From Salinivirga cyanobacteriivorans (GTDB lineage: Bacteria; Bacteroidota; Bacteroidia; Bacteroidales; Salinivirgaceae): DNA of 64,000 nucleotides. The translations under genes and the position numbers were made by a program. The stretch is taken from the NCBI RefSeq assembly GCF_001443605.1, contig NZ_CP013118.1, positions 1,271,075 through 1,335,074 of the forward strand. Direction: 5' to 3'. The notes beneath the pieces were generated by a model. It saw only the letters and a list, made by a program, of their open reading frames with translations, was not told the origin of the DNA and did not search any database. Below, piece after piece: positions 43,403 through 51,905 of this stretch; within the stretch, counting starts at the first letter, position 1; each line of letters begins with the position of its first letter.

Positions 43403-43783
43403 ATGGATCCAATAAAAATTGAAGGTACTCCAAAAACGCCAACGGTCAATTTTAACGCTGAAAAAGGGAACATCGAAATTAAAGGCCGTTCAATACCTGA
43501 GAACTCTATTGAGTTTTACAAACCATTGGTAGACTGGTTAGAGGAATACATGAACAACCCCAAAGAATTAACAGAGGTGGATATTCAATTGGAGTATTTC
43601 AATACCAGTTCTTCAAAATGCATTCTCGATGTTTTCAAAAAGCTTGAAGCCATTTACAAAGGTGGTAATGAAGTAGTTATTAACTGGCACTACGAAGAAG
43701 ATGATGAAGATATGCTTGAAGCTGGTGAAGATTACCAATCTATTATAAAAATTCCATTTAAAATGATGGAAATCGAAGAGTAG
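43403..43783 (+). CDS. SiaC family regulatory phosphoprotein (DUF1987)
   Basis: A 126-residue protein with the DUF1987/SiaC pattern: TPKTPTVNFNAEKGNIEIKG, then GRSIPENSIEFYKPLVDWLE, then FNTSSSKCILDVFKKLEAI, where the Thr/Ser in NTSSSK is the expected phosphorylation region. In Pseudomonas, unphosphorylated SiaC binds and activates a diguanylate cyclase. It lies directly after siaB and is convergent with the TerB-ABC exporter gene, 62 bases away. Its partner here is unknown. Confidence 0.88.
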   Translation: MDPIKIEGTPKTPTVNFNAEKGNIEIKGRSIPENSIEFYKPLVDWLEEYMNNPKELTEVDIQLEYFNTSSSKCILDVFKKLEAIYKGGNEVVINWHYEEDDEDMLEAGEDYQSIIKIPFKMMEIEE

Positions 43784-43845
43784 TTTGTATAAGTACAAAA
43801 ACATATAATGCCTCTGGAATTCGCTTTCAGAGGCAACTTTTATTT

Positions 43846-46800
43846 TCAGGATTTCACCCGCTCCACTACCTTCTCGATCCAGGCAAACAATTTCACCAAC
43901 CACCTTTTGTAAAGAATTATAAAAGATAATATATTCATTAGCCACAGCACAATGAGATTTACCCAATAAGTCGGGAAAAAACTACCAAGGAATTTCTTAT
44001 ATGGCGAATAAAAATGCGCACGGATAAACTCAGGTTCTGGATCTTTATATATTGGATCCATCTTTTGATATAAGCGCCCGTTATACTCTATAATACGATC
44101 AAAAGAATTGCTATTACGCACAAACTCGCTAAGTTGATCATTGGCATTATTCATCTTTAGCCTTATAAATGATTCATTGTCCATGAGTTTTGCTCGTTTT
44201 TCTTCCAGAAGTTCATCCTTCTGACGAGAGGCACTATTATAAAGGTTGATATAATATTTACGCATATCTTCCAACAATCGATGCACATTTTGAATAACTT
44301 GTTGATTTATGGCATCAGGCGTAATTTGGTCGGTTTGAGCGAAACTAAACAGCTCATTCTCCTGTATTTGCTTTTTCAACTCTTCTCTTACAAGCCGCAA
44401 GTTGTAGGCAAACTTCTCTGGATTTGTGTCATCATTATTTAACTGCCGCTCGATAGTGTTGAGTTTATTTTCGATCTCTTTCAACCAATAATCCTTATGG
44501 TAAATAGCCTCACTCATGACCTTGTTGTATGGATAATAATCCTTTTCAAAAGCATTATTCTTATACTGATGCACAGCCAACCCTTCATAGGCCCAGCGGG
44601 CCGCAATAATTTCCCCGTACCATGGTATTGAGGTTGGTGAAGATACACTGGGGTTTAGCTGATCATATCTTACAATTATACCACTCAGGATAAGTTGTGG
44701 AATAACCAAAAATGGAATTAGTATGTAAATGGTAACTACCGTTTTAAATAAGTCAGAAATAATAAGCCCCATCATATTGGCTACACTCCATGCAGAAAAC
44801 AGCATGAGCCAATAGTGAAAATTCATTCCGGGTATTTCCATCACGGAATTTCCGACAAGCACAAAAAGCAAAGCCTGCAAGGCACTTATAAATAGCAATA
44901 TTGCAACCTTCGAGGTTAAATAGCTAAACCAGCTTAGGTTTAAAAAGCGCTCTCTGCGCAATATTTTGCGGTCTTTAATTATTTCCTCGGCACTAACTGT
45001 TAGGCCAATAAATATGGCTACAATTACAGACATGAAAATATAGACCGGGAGGTTATTATTTTCGAAAAGTGTATACCCTAGTTTATTAGTGGCATCGACA
45101 TTATAAAACTTTACAATAAAGGAAAGTATGAATGCAAGTAACGGCGCTTCGAGCATATTAATTAACATGTATTGTCTGTTAGAAAACTTCGACAATACGT
45201 CGCGCATTACAAATACCCTGAACTGCTTTAGCAATCCCGGTGCCTTAAAGTCAATTTTAGGCAGGCTCCGCTTTTCTTTTTCCTTGAAGAGGTATGGGTT
45301 TTTGTCGGAGCGCAGAAACTTTCTGGACCATTCTGATGGACCTATTTTACGGGTTTTAGTTAGATTTCCATATTCATCAAGTACATTTGCTTCGACAATG
45401 TTGAAAATTTGCTCACTATTAACGTTACCACAACAATGGCACTCACTTTCATTCCAGTCAGCCTGGTGAATGCGGGATTTGAAGTACATAATAGAATCAA
45501 CGGGGTTCCCATAATAAATCATGAAACCGCCATAATCAAGCAACAACAACTTATCGAACATTTTAAATATATCGGAGCTTGGTTGGTGAATCACAACAAA
45601 AATGAGTTTGCCCTTAAGCGTTAATTCTTTTAGCAGGTCCATGATATTCTCTGAATCCCGCGAAGAGAGGCCACTGGTAGGTTCATCAAGGAAGAGTACA
45701 GATGGCTCCCTGATTAATTCCAGTGCAATATTGAGTCTTTTCCGTTGTCCGCCACTGATTTTTTTATTTAGCGGACTACCCACGGTCATATCTTTTATCT
45801 CATACAAGCCCAAATTTTGTAGTGCAGTGACAACCTTTTTTAAAATGATAGGTTTCGACAGGTTTCCAAAGCAGAGGAGTGCATTATAATACAGATTCTG
45901 AAAAACTGTTAGCTCTTCAATTAGCAAATCATCTTGTGATACATAACCGATGAGTCCCTGTATTTTATCCTCCTCCTCATGAATGTTGTACCCGTTAATA
46001 AGCACCTCTCCCTCGGTGGGTTTATGTATCCCATTCAATACATTTAAAAGTGTACTTTTACCAGCACCTGATGCCCCCATAATGCCAATAAGGTTTCCGG
46101 ACTCTTCAGTGAAGGAAATTTTATGCAATCCAATATGACCGTTGGGGAATTGGTACGATACCTTTTTTACATCATACTTTATAAGTTCGTCGCGTGTAAG
46201 GTCACTGAAAGCGCTAATAATATCGCTATAGTAAATGGGTTTTATGCGGGAATTGCGCATTGAAGAACCAAAAGTCAACACATAAACTTTGTCTTGCTGT
46301 ACAAGTTGGCCATTAAGATAGAGCTCATCATCTCCAATATAGCGCATTACATACATATTGGCCTCTACAATAGAGAAAACCCTCACCTGCCCCCTCATAC
46401 CCGGAGTCTGGATATGATTAACCAACATATCCGGATCATTTTTTTGGTCATCAATCACCAATAATTGCGAACTATTAGGCAGGCGATCAAAATCGTAGAG
46501 TACAAAAGCCTTTATTTTAATAAATTCTTTATCGGGGATGTAAAATGTAGATGCTACGGTCTCAACAAATTCTAACTCCTGATCTGAGATTTCATTATCG
46601 GTTTTAATGAACTCCAGCAAACGAAAAAGTACAACACGTTTTTGTTGGTGTGTGAGTTCATTATTAATTTCAGTACATATCTTAAGTACTTTAACAGAGC
46701 TTAAGGCAATGCTTTTTTTGCGCTTATGCTTTACACTTAATTTTTTCTGATATATAGAGTAATAGTAATCGTAAACCTGCAAATACTCATTTGCCAGTTC

Positions 46801-46920
46801 CTGGTTAAGCATTTGATTGAGAAAAGAATTCACAACAAGTCTTCTGTCGCTACCATCTGCCAATGGCTTGGCAATAATGGCAAATAGCTGCATTAAAGCT
46901 TTAAGAATCCTTTCGCTCAT
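43846..46920 (-). CDS. Large ABC exporter with N-terminal TerB-like domain (1024 residues)
   Basis: The N-terminal 1-150 is helical and resembles a TerB-like domain (LLEFIKTDNEISDQELEFVE). Residues 185-245 are beta-rich, then the ABC ATPase: Walker A GASGAGKST (282-290), signature ISGGQ (388-392), Walker B VLFLDEP (408-414). A cysteine cluster ECHCCG (about 493-498) follows. The ABC-2 membrane part has about six helices (from about 590), with a large coiled-coil-like loop of about 200 residues before the last helix (LNTIERQLNNDDTNPEKFAY and on). The order ATPase-then-membrane is of the ABCG type. Substrate unknown. It follows the small secreted protein gene by 11 bases. Confidence 0.88.
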   Translation of the reverse strand: MSERILKALMQLFAIIAKPLADGSDRRLVVNSFLNQMLNQELANEYLQVYDYYYSIYQKKLSVKHKRKKSIALSSVKVLKICTEINNELTHQQKRVVLFRLLEFIKTDNEISDQELEFVETVASTFYIPDKEFIKIKAFVLYDFDRLPNSSQLLVIDDQKNDPDMLVNHIQTPGMRGQVRVFSIVEANMYVMRYIGDDELYLNGQLVQQDKVYVLTFGSSMRNSRIKPIYYSDIISAFSDLTRDELIKYDVKKVSYQFPNGHIGLHKISFTEESGNLIGIMGASGAGKSTLLNVLNGIHKPTEGEVLINGYNIHEEEDKIQGLIGYVSQDDLLIEELTVFQNLYYNALLCFGNLSKPIILKKVVTALQNLGLYEIKDMTVGSPLNKKISGGQRKRLNIALELIREPSVLFLDEPTSGLSSRDSENIMDLLKELTLKGKLIFVVIHQPSSDIFKMFDKLLLLDYGGFMIYYGNPVDSIMYFKSRIHQADWNESECHCCGNVNSEQIFNIVEANVLDEYGNLTKTRKIGPSEWSRKFLRSDKNPYLFKEKEKRSLPKIDFKAPGLLKQFRVFVMRDVLSKFSNRQYMLINMLEAPLLAFILSFIVKFYNVDATNKLGYTLFENNNLPVYIFMSVIVAIFIGLTVSAEEIIKDRKILRRERFLNLSWFSYLTSKVAILLFISALQALLFVLVGNSVMEIPGMNFHYWLMLFSAWSVANMMGLIISDLFKTVVTIYILIPFLVIPQLILSGIIVRYDQLNPSVSSPTSIPWYGEIIAARWAYEGLAVHQYKNNAFEKDYYPYNKVMSEAIYHKDYWLKEIENKLNTIERQLNNDDTNPEKFAYNLRLVREELKKQIQENELFSFAQTDQITPDAINQQVIQNVHRLLEDMRKYYINLYNSASRQKDELLEEKRAKLMDNESFIRLKMNNANDQLSEFVRNSNSFDRIIEYNGRLYQKMDPIYKDPEPEFIRAHFYSPYKKFLGSFFPTYWVNLIVLWLMNILSFIILYKRWLVKLFAWIEKVVERVKS

Positions 46921-46931
46921 TTATGGAATAA

Positions 46932-47339
46932 TTAATGCTCAAACCCAATCAAAAGATAAACAATTCCAGAACTTTGGATATTTGTATCGAGTCTGGCTTC
47001 GATAATACAATCGGTTGTTGATGAAAAATATAAGTCCCAATAGGGAGTATTGTCATAGTCTTTGTTGGAAAAAAGCAAGTTACGTTCTTTATCGTAAACA
47101 TTAAAAACAATAGTCTGATTGTCTCTGGCACCACATGCTACCAACCTGTATCTGTTATCTTCATAAAAAGTAGCGTGAAACTCTGCAACCTCCTCTCCTG
47201 CCAGCAATGCACGGTACTGCTGACCATCAGAAATATATTTATCTTTGAAATAATTCTGGCATGTTTCCATGATTCCTGCAGGCTGCGCAGAACTTAAAGT
47301 TACAATGAAAAATAGTGGTATTATCAATAAATATTTCAT
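46932..47339 (-). CDS. Small exported protein of unknown function
   Basis: A 135-residue protein with a signal peptide (MKYLLIIPLFFIVTLSSA, cut before QPA). The mature 115 residues are beta-rich with a few cysteines (ETCQNYF, VACGARD, TDCIIEA) and end in SGIVYLLIGFEH. I do not recognise the family. The gene is 21 bases after the lipoprotein gene and 11 bases before the exporter gene, so all three form one transcript. This makes it a possible cargo or accessory subunit of the exporter, which is inference only. Confidence 0.75.
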   Translation of the reverse strand: MKYLLIIPLFFIVTLSSAQPAGIMETCQNYFKDKYISDGQQYRALLAGEEVAEFHATFYEDNRYRLVACGARDNQTIVFNVYDKERNLLFSNKDYDNTPYWDLYFSSTTDCIIEARLDTNIQSSGIVYLLIGFEH

Positions 47340-47360
47340 TCTCCAGTGCTTTTTATAGTT

Positions 47361-48281
47361 TTAAACTGCTTCGCCTTTTACAATGAAGGCACGAATCTCA
47401 CCAATTTTTTCCTTTATTTCATGGAGTGTTGCTCTATCCATGGTAACATTTGTCCTGGTTTGAACTTTAGTTAATTTATTATCAGGATCGGTCTCAGATT
47501 TTATATAAGCATAATCAATACTAACCCTTTCATAAATATTAGCCAGGTCCAGGAGTTTACCTACCAGTTTTTCGTAATCCTTATCGCGGTTAGTATATGG
47601 TGCTAACAGTTCAAGTAAGTTGTCAAGTGGTATTTTGTTTTCTCCAACACGTTGTATTAAAGCATCATTGACCTTTTCACCTAAATGAGTCATCAAGTAC
47701 ATACTCTCAATCCAACCGCCTGAAATAACCACACACGCCAGGTGCTCCTGATCATTATCTTTAAAATAGCCGTCGGCACTGCGATATGTATTACCCAGTA
47801 TTTGCAGTATTGAGTCCTGATTACCTATATTATTTTCGATACGTTCAATTGTACTTTTATTAAAAGCCCCCATCAACTGGAGTTTCTCGGCCAAACCCTT
47901 AATTACACTGAAATAATTCATGGCATCAGGAGATTGCTCATAAAGTGTTATGTATGCCATATCCGCTCCATAAACTCCAAGATTAGCAGACCGGAAGAAA
48001 GTAGAATTATAATGTGATGTTTGAAGATCGTTTAAAACTTCACTATTGTATGGCAGCTCCTGATCGTTGATAAAAATTGCTGCCTGGTAGGGTGATGGCA
48101 CACTAAAAAGTTTATTATTAAGCTTTACAATGCGGGATTGCGATGAATCCGATGTCTGTGTTATAACTTTTTGTTTTATTGCATCATCCTTAGTTTTCTG
48201 ACCGTTCTTGCAAGAAGAAAAAAATAGAATAAATGGTAATACCATTAATAAAACAATGAAACACCGCTTTATGTAAACCAT
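47361..48281 (-). CDS. Predicted lipoprotein, paralogue of the one at 453-1364
   Basis: About 306 residues from the ATG at 48281 (MVYIKRCFIVLLMVLPFILF, then SSC with Cys24 as lipid site); the longer frame to 48371 adds a non-signal extension. The mature region from PSPYQAAIFI to the end matches the lipoprotein at 453-1364 in order and in many identical positions (NLGVYGADMAYIT, RIENNIGNQDSI, GGWIESMYLMTH). It is the first gene of the run lipoprotein, small secreted protein, TerB-ABC exporter. Helical; no known domain. Confidence 0.82.
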   Translation of the reverse strand: MVYIKRCFIVLLMVLPFILFFSSCKNGQKTKDDAIKQKVITQTSDSSQSRIVKLNNKLFSVPSPYQAAIFINDQELPYNSEVLNDLQTSHYNSTFFRSANLGVYGADMAYITLYEQSPDAMNYFSVIKGLAEKLQLMGAFNKSTIERIENNIGNQDSILQILGNTYRSADGYFKDNDQEHLACVVISGGWIESMYLMTHLGEKVNDALIQRVGENKIPLDNLLELLAPYTNRDKDYEKLVGKLLDLANIYERVSIDYAYIKSETDPDNKLTKVQTRTNVTMDRATLHEIKEKIGEIRAFIVKGEAV

Positions 48282-48539
48282 AATTATAATTTTACACGTG
48301 TATTTAGTGCAATTAAGCAAAAAAAAAGTAATTCTACAAGGTAAATTCCCCTGATATGAGCACATAAACATATTTTTAACACGAAAATGTTATTTTTACA
48401 AAAAAAACATCAAATCATTCGTACGAATAATAACAATATTACATATGCTTTTATCTGACAAGACTATTGTGTCAGACAAAACCGGGCAAAAAATTGAATG
48501 ACGCGAATAATTTTTCGCACAAAATTAAAACATAATCAT

Positions 48540-50696
48540 ATGAAGAATCTAGTATTAATATTTGCTGTTTTTGTTGTAGCACTTGCAAACCCATCCTGGG
48601 CACAAGATGATAAATTCACTATGGAAGATGCTGTGATTGGCCAATGGAGGGGACTTTACCCCAGGTCTATTTATGGATACTGGCAACCTCAAACCCACAT
48701 TTTAACCTATTCGCAGGAGAACAAAATCATAAGATTTGATGCAGATACAAAACAAAAAGACACACTACTTACACTTAAAAACATAAATGCCGCTTTAAAA
48801 GCAGCAGAAGCCGATTCATTAAAACGATTATCAAGCCCAGACTGGATCGATAATGAACGTTTACTTTTTAGAAATAAAAATAAATTCTATGTGTATAGCA
48901 CAGTCGATAATAGCATAAAAAAAACATTTACATTTCAACCAACAGATAACAATTTCGATTATCCTGATGAATTATCAAAAAACATGATTGCTGTTACAAA
49001 TGGAAATAGTTTGTTTATTATCAAACCAAACGCAAGAATAACTGTAGCACAGTCAAGAGATAAAGATATTGTTTATGGCCAATCTGTTAGTCGCAGAGAG
49101 TTTGGGATATCGAAAGGTACATTTTGGTCACCTAAAGCGAACTATCTGGCTTATTATATTAAAGATAATTCAGATGTTACAGATTATCCACTTGTAGACA
49201 TTACAAGCAGAACAGCAGAGGCTGAGATGACGCTCTATCCAATGGCCGGCACACCAAGTGAACATGTTAGTCTTGGTATTTATAATGTTGATAAGAACCA
49301 AACCATCTACATAGAAGATGAAAATGCAGAATCAGAACAATACCTGACAAATATTTCCTGGGGTCCAAATGAAGAATACATATACATACAGGTGCTCAAC
49401 CGCGAGCAAAACCATATGAAATTTAATAAGTACGATGTAAAAACCGGTGCTTTTGTTAAAACGCTCTTCGAGGAAAAACATGAAAAATATGTTGAACCCT
49501 ATCATAAAATTCATTTTGTACCCGGGGATGATGATAAATTTGTTTATCAAACCAGGAGAGATGGCTATAATCATCTGTACCTGTATACAACCGACGGCAA
49601 AGAAAAAGGCCAGATTACCAGTGGTAATTGGGAAGTAACACAATTTTTAGGTTTTGGGCCCAAAGGTAGGTATGCCTACTACGTATCAACCGAAGGAAGC
49701 CCTTTAGAACGTCATGCTTATAAAATAAATATTAAGAATTCGCAAAAAAAGACAAAGATCACGCAAAGTCGTGGCTATCATCGGGTCAAATTATCCTCCG
49801 ACGCCAATTACCTGTATGACCGGTATTCATCAACAGACGTACCGGGCATATCACAAGTGATAAATACCAACACCCTTGAAAAATATACATTAAAAAAAGC
49901 GAAAAATCCATTAAAGCCTTATGCACTTGGAGAGATGGAAATAGGCACTATTAAAGCCGGTGATGATAAAACTGATTTATATTATCGCTTAATAAAACCA
50001 ACAGATTTCGACTCCACAAAAACTTACCCAGCCATAGTTTACGTCTATGGAGGGCCCCATGCACAGTTAATTAGCAATAGATGGATGGGCGGTGCGAGAA
50101 TGTGGCAACAATATATGGCCCAAAACGGATATGTAATGTTGACTATTGATAATCGTGGATCGGCAAACCGCGGCCTTGACTTTGAAAATGCCACACACAG
50201 ACAATTGGGAAAACTCGAAATGAAAGACCAATTGAGAGGTATAGAGTTCCTGAAGCAACTGGGCTATGTAGATACGACCAAATTAGGTGTTCATGGATGG
50301 AGTTACGGAGGATTCATGACAACATCTCTGATGACACACCACCCGGAGGTTTTCCAGGTTGGTGTTGCAGGTGGCCCGGTCATTGATTGGAAGTATTATG
50401 AAATTATGTATGGCGAACGCTACATGGATACACCCGATGAAAACCCGGAAGGATATAAATCAACCAGCCTGATTGACATGGCTCCCGAATTAAAAGGAAA
50501 ATTGCTTATTATACATGGCGGCATGGACCCAACGGTAGTGCAACAACACAGTCTTGCTTTTTTAAGAGCCTGCATTAAAAACAACATTCCGGTGGATTAC
50601 TTTGTGTACCCTCAAGCAGAACATAATGTCAGGGGTAAAGACCGAATTCATCTTATGCAAAAAGTAACAGATTACTTCAATGATTATTTGAAGTAA
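48540..50696 (+). CDS. S9 family (dipeptidyl peptidase IV-like) exported peptidase
   Basis: About 718 residues from the ATG at 48540, which starts the signal peptide MKNLVLIFAVFVVALANPSW; the ORF start 14 codons upstream is less likely. A beta-propeller N-terminal domain (about 30-450) precedes the alpha/beta-hydrolase domain with GWSYGGF (Ser588), GGMDPTV (Asp663) and AEHNVRG (His695). The GWSYGGF nucleophile elbow is the S9B type, which releases X-Pro or X-Ala dipeptides. Expected in the periplasm or outer membrane, for peptide nutrient use. Monocistronic with a terminator downstream. Confidence 0.92.
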   Translation: MKNLVLIFAVFVVALANPSWAQDDKFTMEDAVIGQWRGLYPRSIYGYWQPQTHILTYSQENKIIRFDADTKQKDTLLTLKNINAALKAAEADSLKRLSSPDWIDNERLLFRNKNKFYVYSTVDNSIKKTFTFQPTDNNFDYPDELSKNMIAVTNGNSLFIIKPNARITVAQSRDKDIVYGQSVSRREFGISKGTFWSPKANYLAYYIKDNSDVTDYPLVDITSRTAEAEMTLYPMAGTPSEHVSLGIYNVDKNQTIYIEDENAESEQYLTNISWGPNEEYIYIQVLNREQNHMKFNKYDVKTGAFVKTLFEEKHEKYVEPYHKIHFVPGDDDKFVYQTRRDGYNHLYLYTTDGKEKGQITSGNWEVTQFLGFGPKGRYAYYVSTEGSPLERHAYKINIKNSQKKTKITQSRGYHRVKLSSDANYLYDRYSSTDVPGISQVINTNTLEKYTLKKAKNPLKPYALGEMEIGTIKAGDDKTDLYYRLIKPTDFDSTKTYPAIVYVYGGPHAQLISNRWMGGARMWQQYMAQNGYVMLTIDNRGSANRGLDFENATHRQLGKLEMKDQLRGIEFLKQLGYVDTTKLGVHGWSYGGFMTTSLMTHHPEVFQVGVAGGPVIDWKYYEIMYGERYMDTPDENPEGYKSTSLIDMAPELKGKLLIIHGGMDPTVVQQHSLAFLRACIKNNIPVDYFVYPQAEHNVRGKDRIHLMQKVTDYFNDYLK

Positions 50697-50726
50697 AAAA
50701 TAGCCAGATACAGTAAAACAATACTG

Positions 50727-50774
50727 CACAAACCCATCCTGGTTTTTACCGAATCAGAATGGGTTTGTGTTTTT
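50727..50774 (+). terminator. Terminator after the S9 peptidase gene
   Basis: CACAAACCCAT (50727-50737) and ATGGGTTTGTG (50759-50769) are perfect reverse complements around a 21-base loop, followed by TTTTTA. It lies between the convergent peptidase and asd genes. Confidence 0.75.
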
Positions 50775-50777
50775 ATA

Positions 50778-51767
50778 TCACAACCACCCCTTTTGCTTCA
50801 GATGCATAGCAATTTGAACCGCATTCGTAGCAGCGCCTTTACGCAAGTTATCAGCAACAATCCATAAATTTAAAGTATTGGGAAGAGATTCGTCGCGTCG
50901 CAGGCGACCTACAAAAACCTCGTCGCGTTCATGGCTATTAATGGGCATTGGATAAACATTATTAAAAGGATCATCTTCAACCACCATGCCTGTTTCGTTA
51001 TTGAGTAATTCGCGAATTTCCGCTATATCAAAATCGTTGTGGAAGGTTACATTGATCGACTCGGCATGTCCGCCTGTAACAGGAACCCGAACAGCTGTTG
51101 CGGTTATTCCAATGGTTTGATCTGACAAGATTTTTCTTGTCTCATTCACCAACTTCATCTCCTCTTTAGTGTAGCCATTATCGAGAAACTCGTCACAATG
51201 CGGAAGGCAGTTCTGATCAATTTTGTGCGGATAAACCTTATTTGCCGCTATACCTTTTCGTTCATTATTCATTTGATCTACAGCATCCTTCCCGGTACCT
51301 GTAATAGATTGATAAGTAGAAATTACCAAACGTTTAATTTTATATTTAGAATGTAGCGGAGCTAAGGCCATCACCATTTGAATTGTACTGCAATTCGGAT
51401 TTGCTATAATCATATCATCAGCGCCCAACACGTTAGCATTTACCTCAGGTACCACTAATTTAATATCGTTATGCATACGCCAGGCGCTGCTGTTATCTAT
51501 TACTTTGCATCCAACTTCGGCAAAGCGTGGAGCCCAATGCTTTGATACGTCTCCTCCAGCTGAAAACAATGCTAAATCGGGTTTAAGATTAAGTGCTTGT
51601 TCGGGTTCAACTATCGTATAGCTTGCCCCCATGTACTCCACCTTCTGGCCTGCCGAACGGGCCGAGGCCACAGGAATAAGCTCATCGACAGTAAAACCAT
51701 ACGCATCAAGGACTTCCAACATTTTCCTTCCAACCAAACCTGTAACACCTACAACAGCAAGTTTCAT
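50778..51767 (-). CDS. asd: Aspartate-semialdehyde dehydrogenase
   Basis: A 329-residue NADP-dependent enzyme that reduces aspartyl phosphate to aspartate semialdehyde for lysine, methionine, threonine and cell-wall diaminopimelate synthesis. The nucleotide motif GVTGLVG (7-13), the active-site ANPNCSTIQM (Cys126), and TGGHAES near residue 234 with the catalytic His are present. Length is normal. It stands alone, convergent with the peptidase. Confidence 0.95.
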   Translation of the reverse strand: MKLAVVGVTGLVGRKMLEVLDAYGFTVDELIPVASARSAGQKVEYMGASYTIVEPEQALNLKPDLALFSAGGDVSKHWAPRFAEVGCKVIDNSSAWRMHNDIKLVVPEVNANVLGADDMIIANPNCSTIQMVMALAPLHSKYKIKRLVISTYQSITGTGKDAVDQMNNERKGIAANKVYPHKIDQNCLPHCDEFLDNGYTKEEMKLVNETRKILSDQTIGITATAVRVPVTGGHAESINVTFHNDFDIAEIRELLNNETGMVVEDDPFNNVYPMPINSHERDEVFVGRLRRDESLPNTLNLWIVADNLRKGAATNAVQIAMHLKQKGWL

Positions 51768-51905
51768 AACCTAATAATTTTTAACGGTGAAATATGTGAA
51801 TAATAGATTGATTATTGATTGTACGTAAAAGCAATTATTTGTATTTTTCAATTCAATAATTATTGCGTTTGCTTTAACCTTAAACAATCACAAAATTAAT
51901 AAAAG

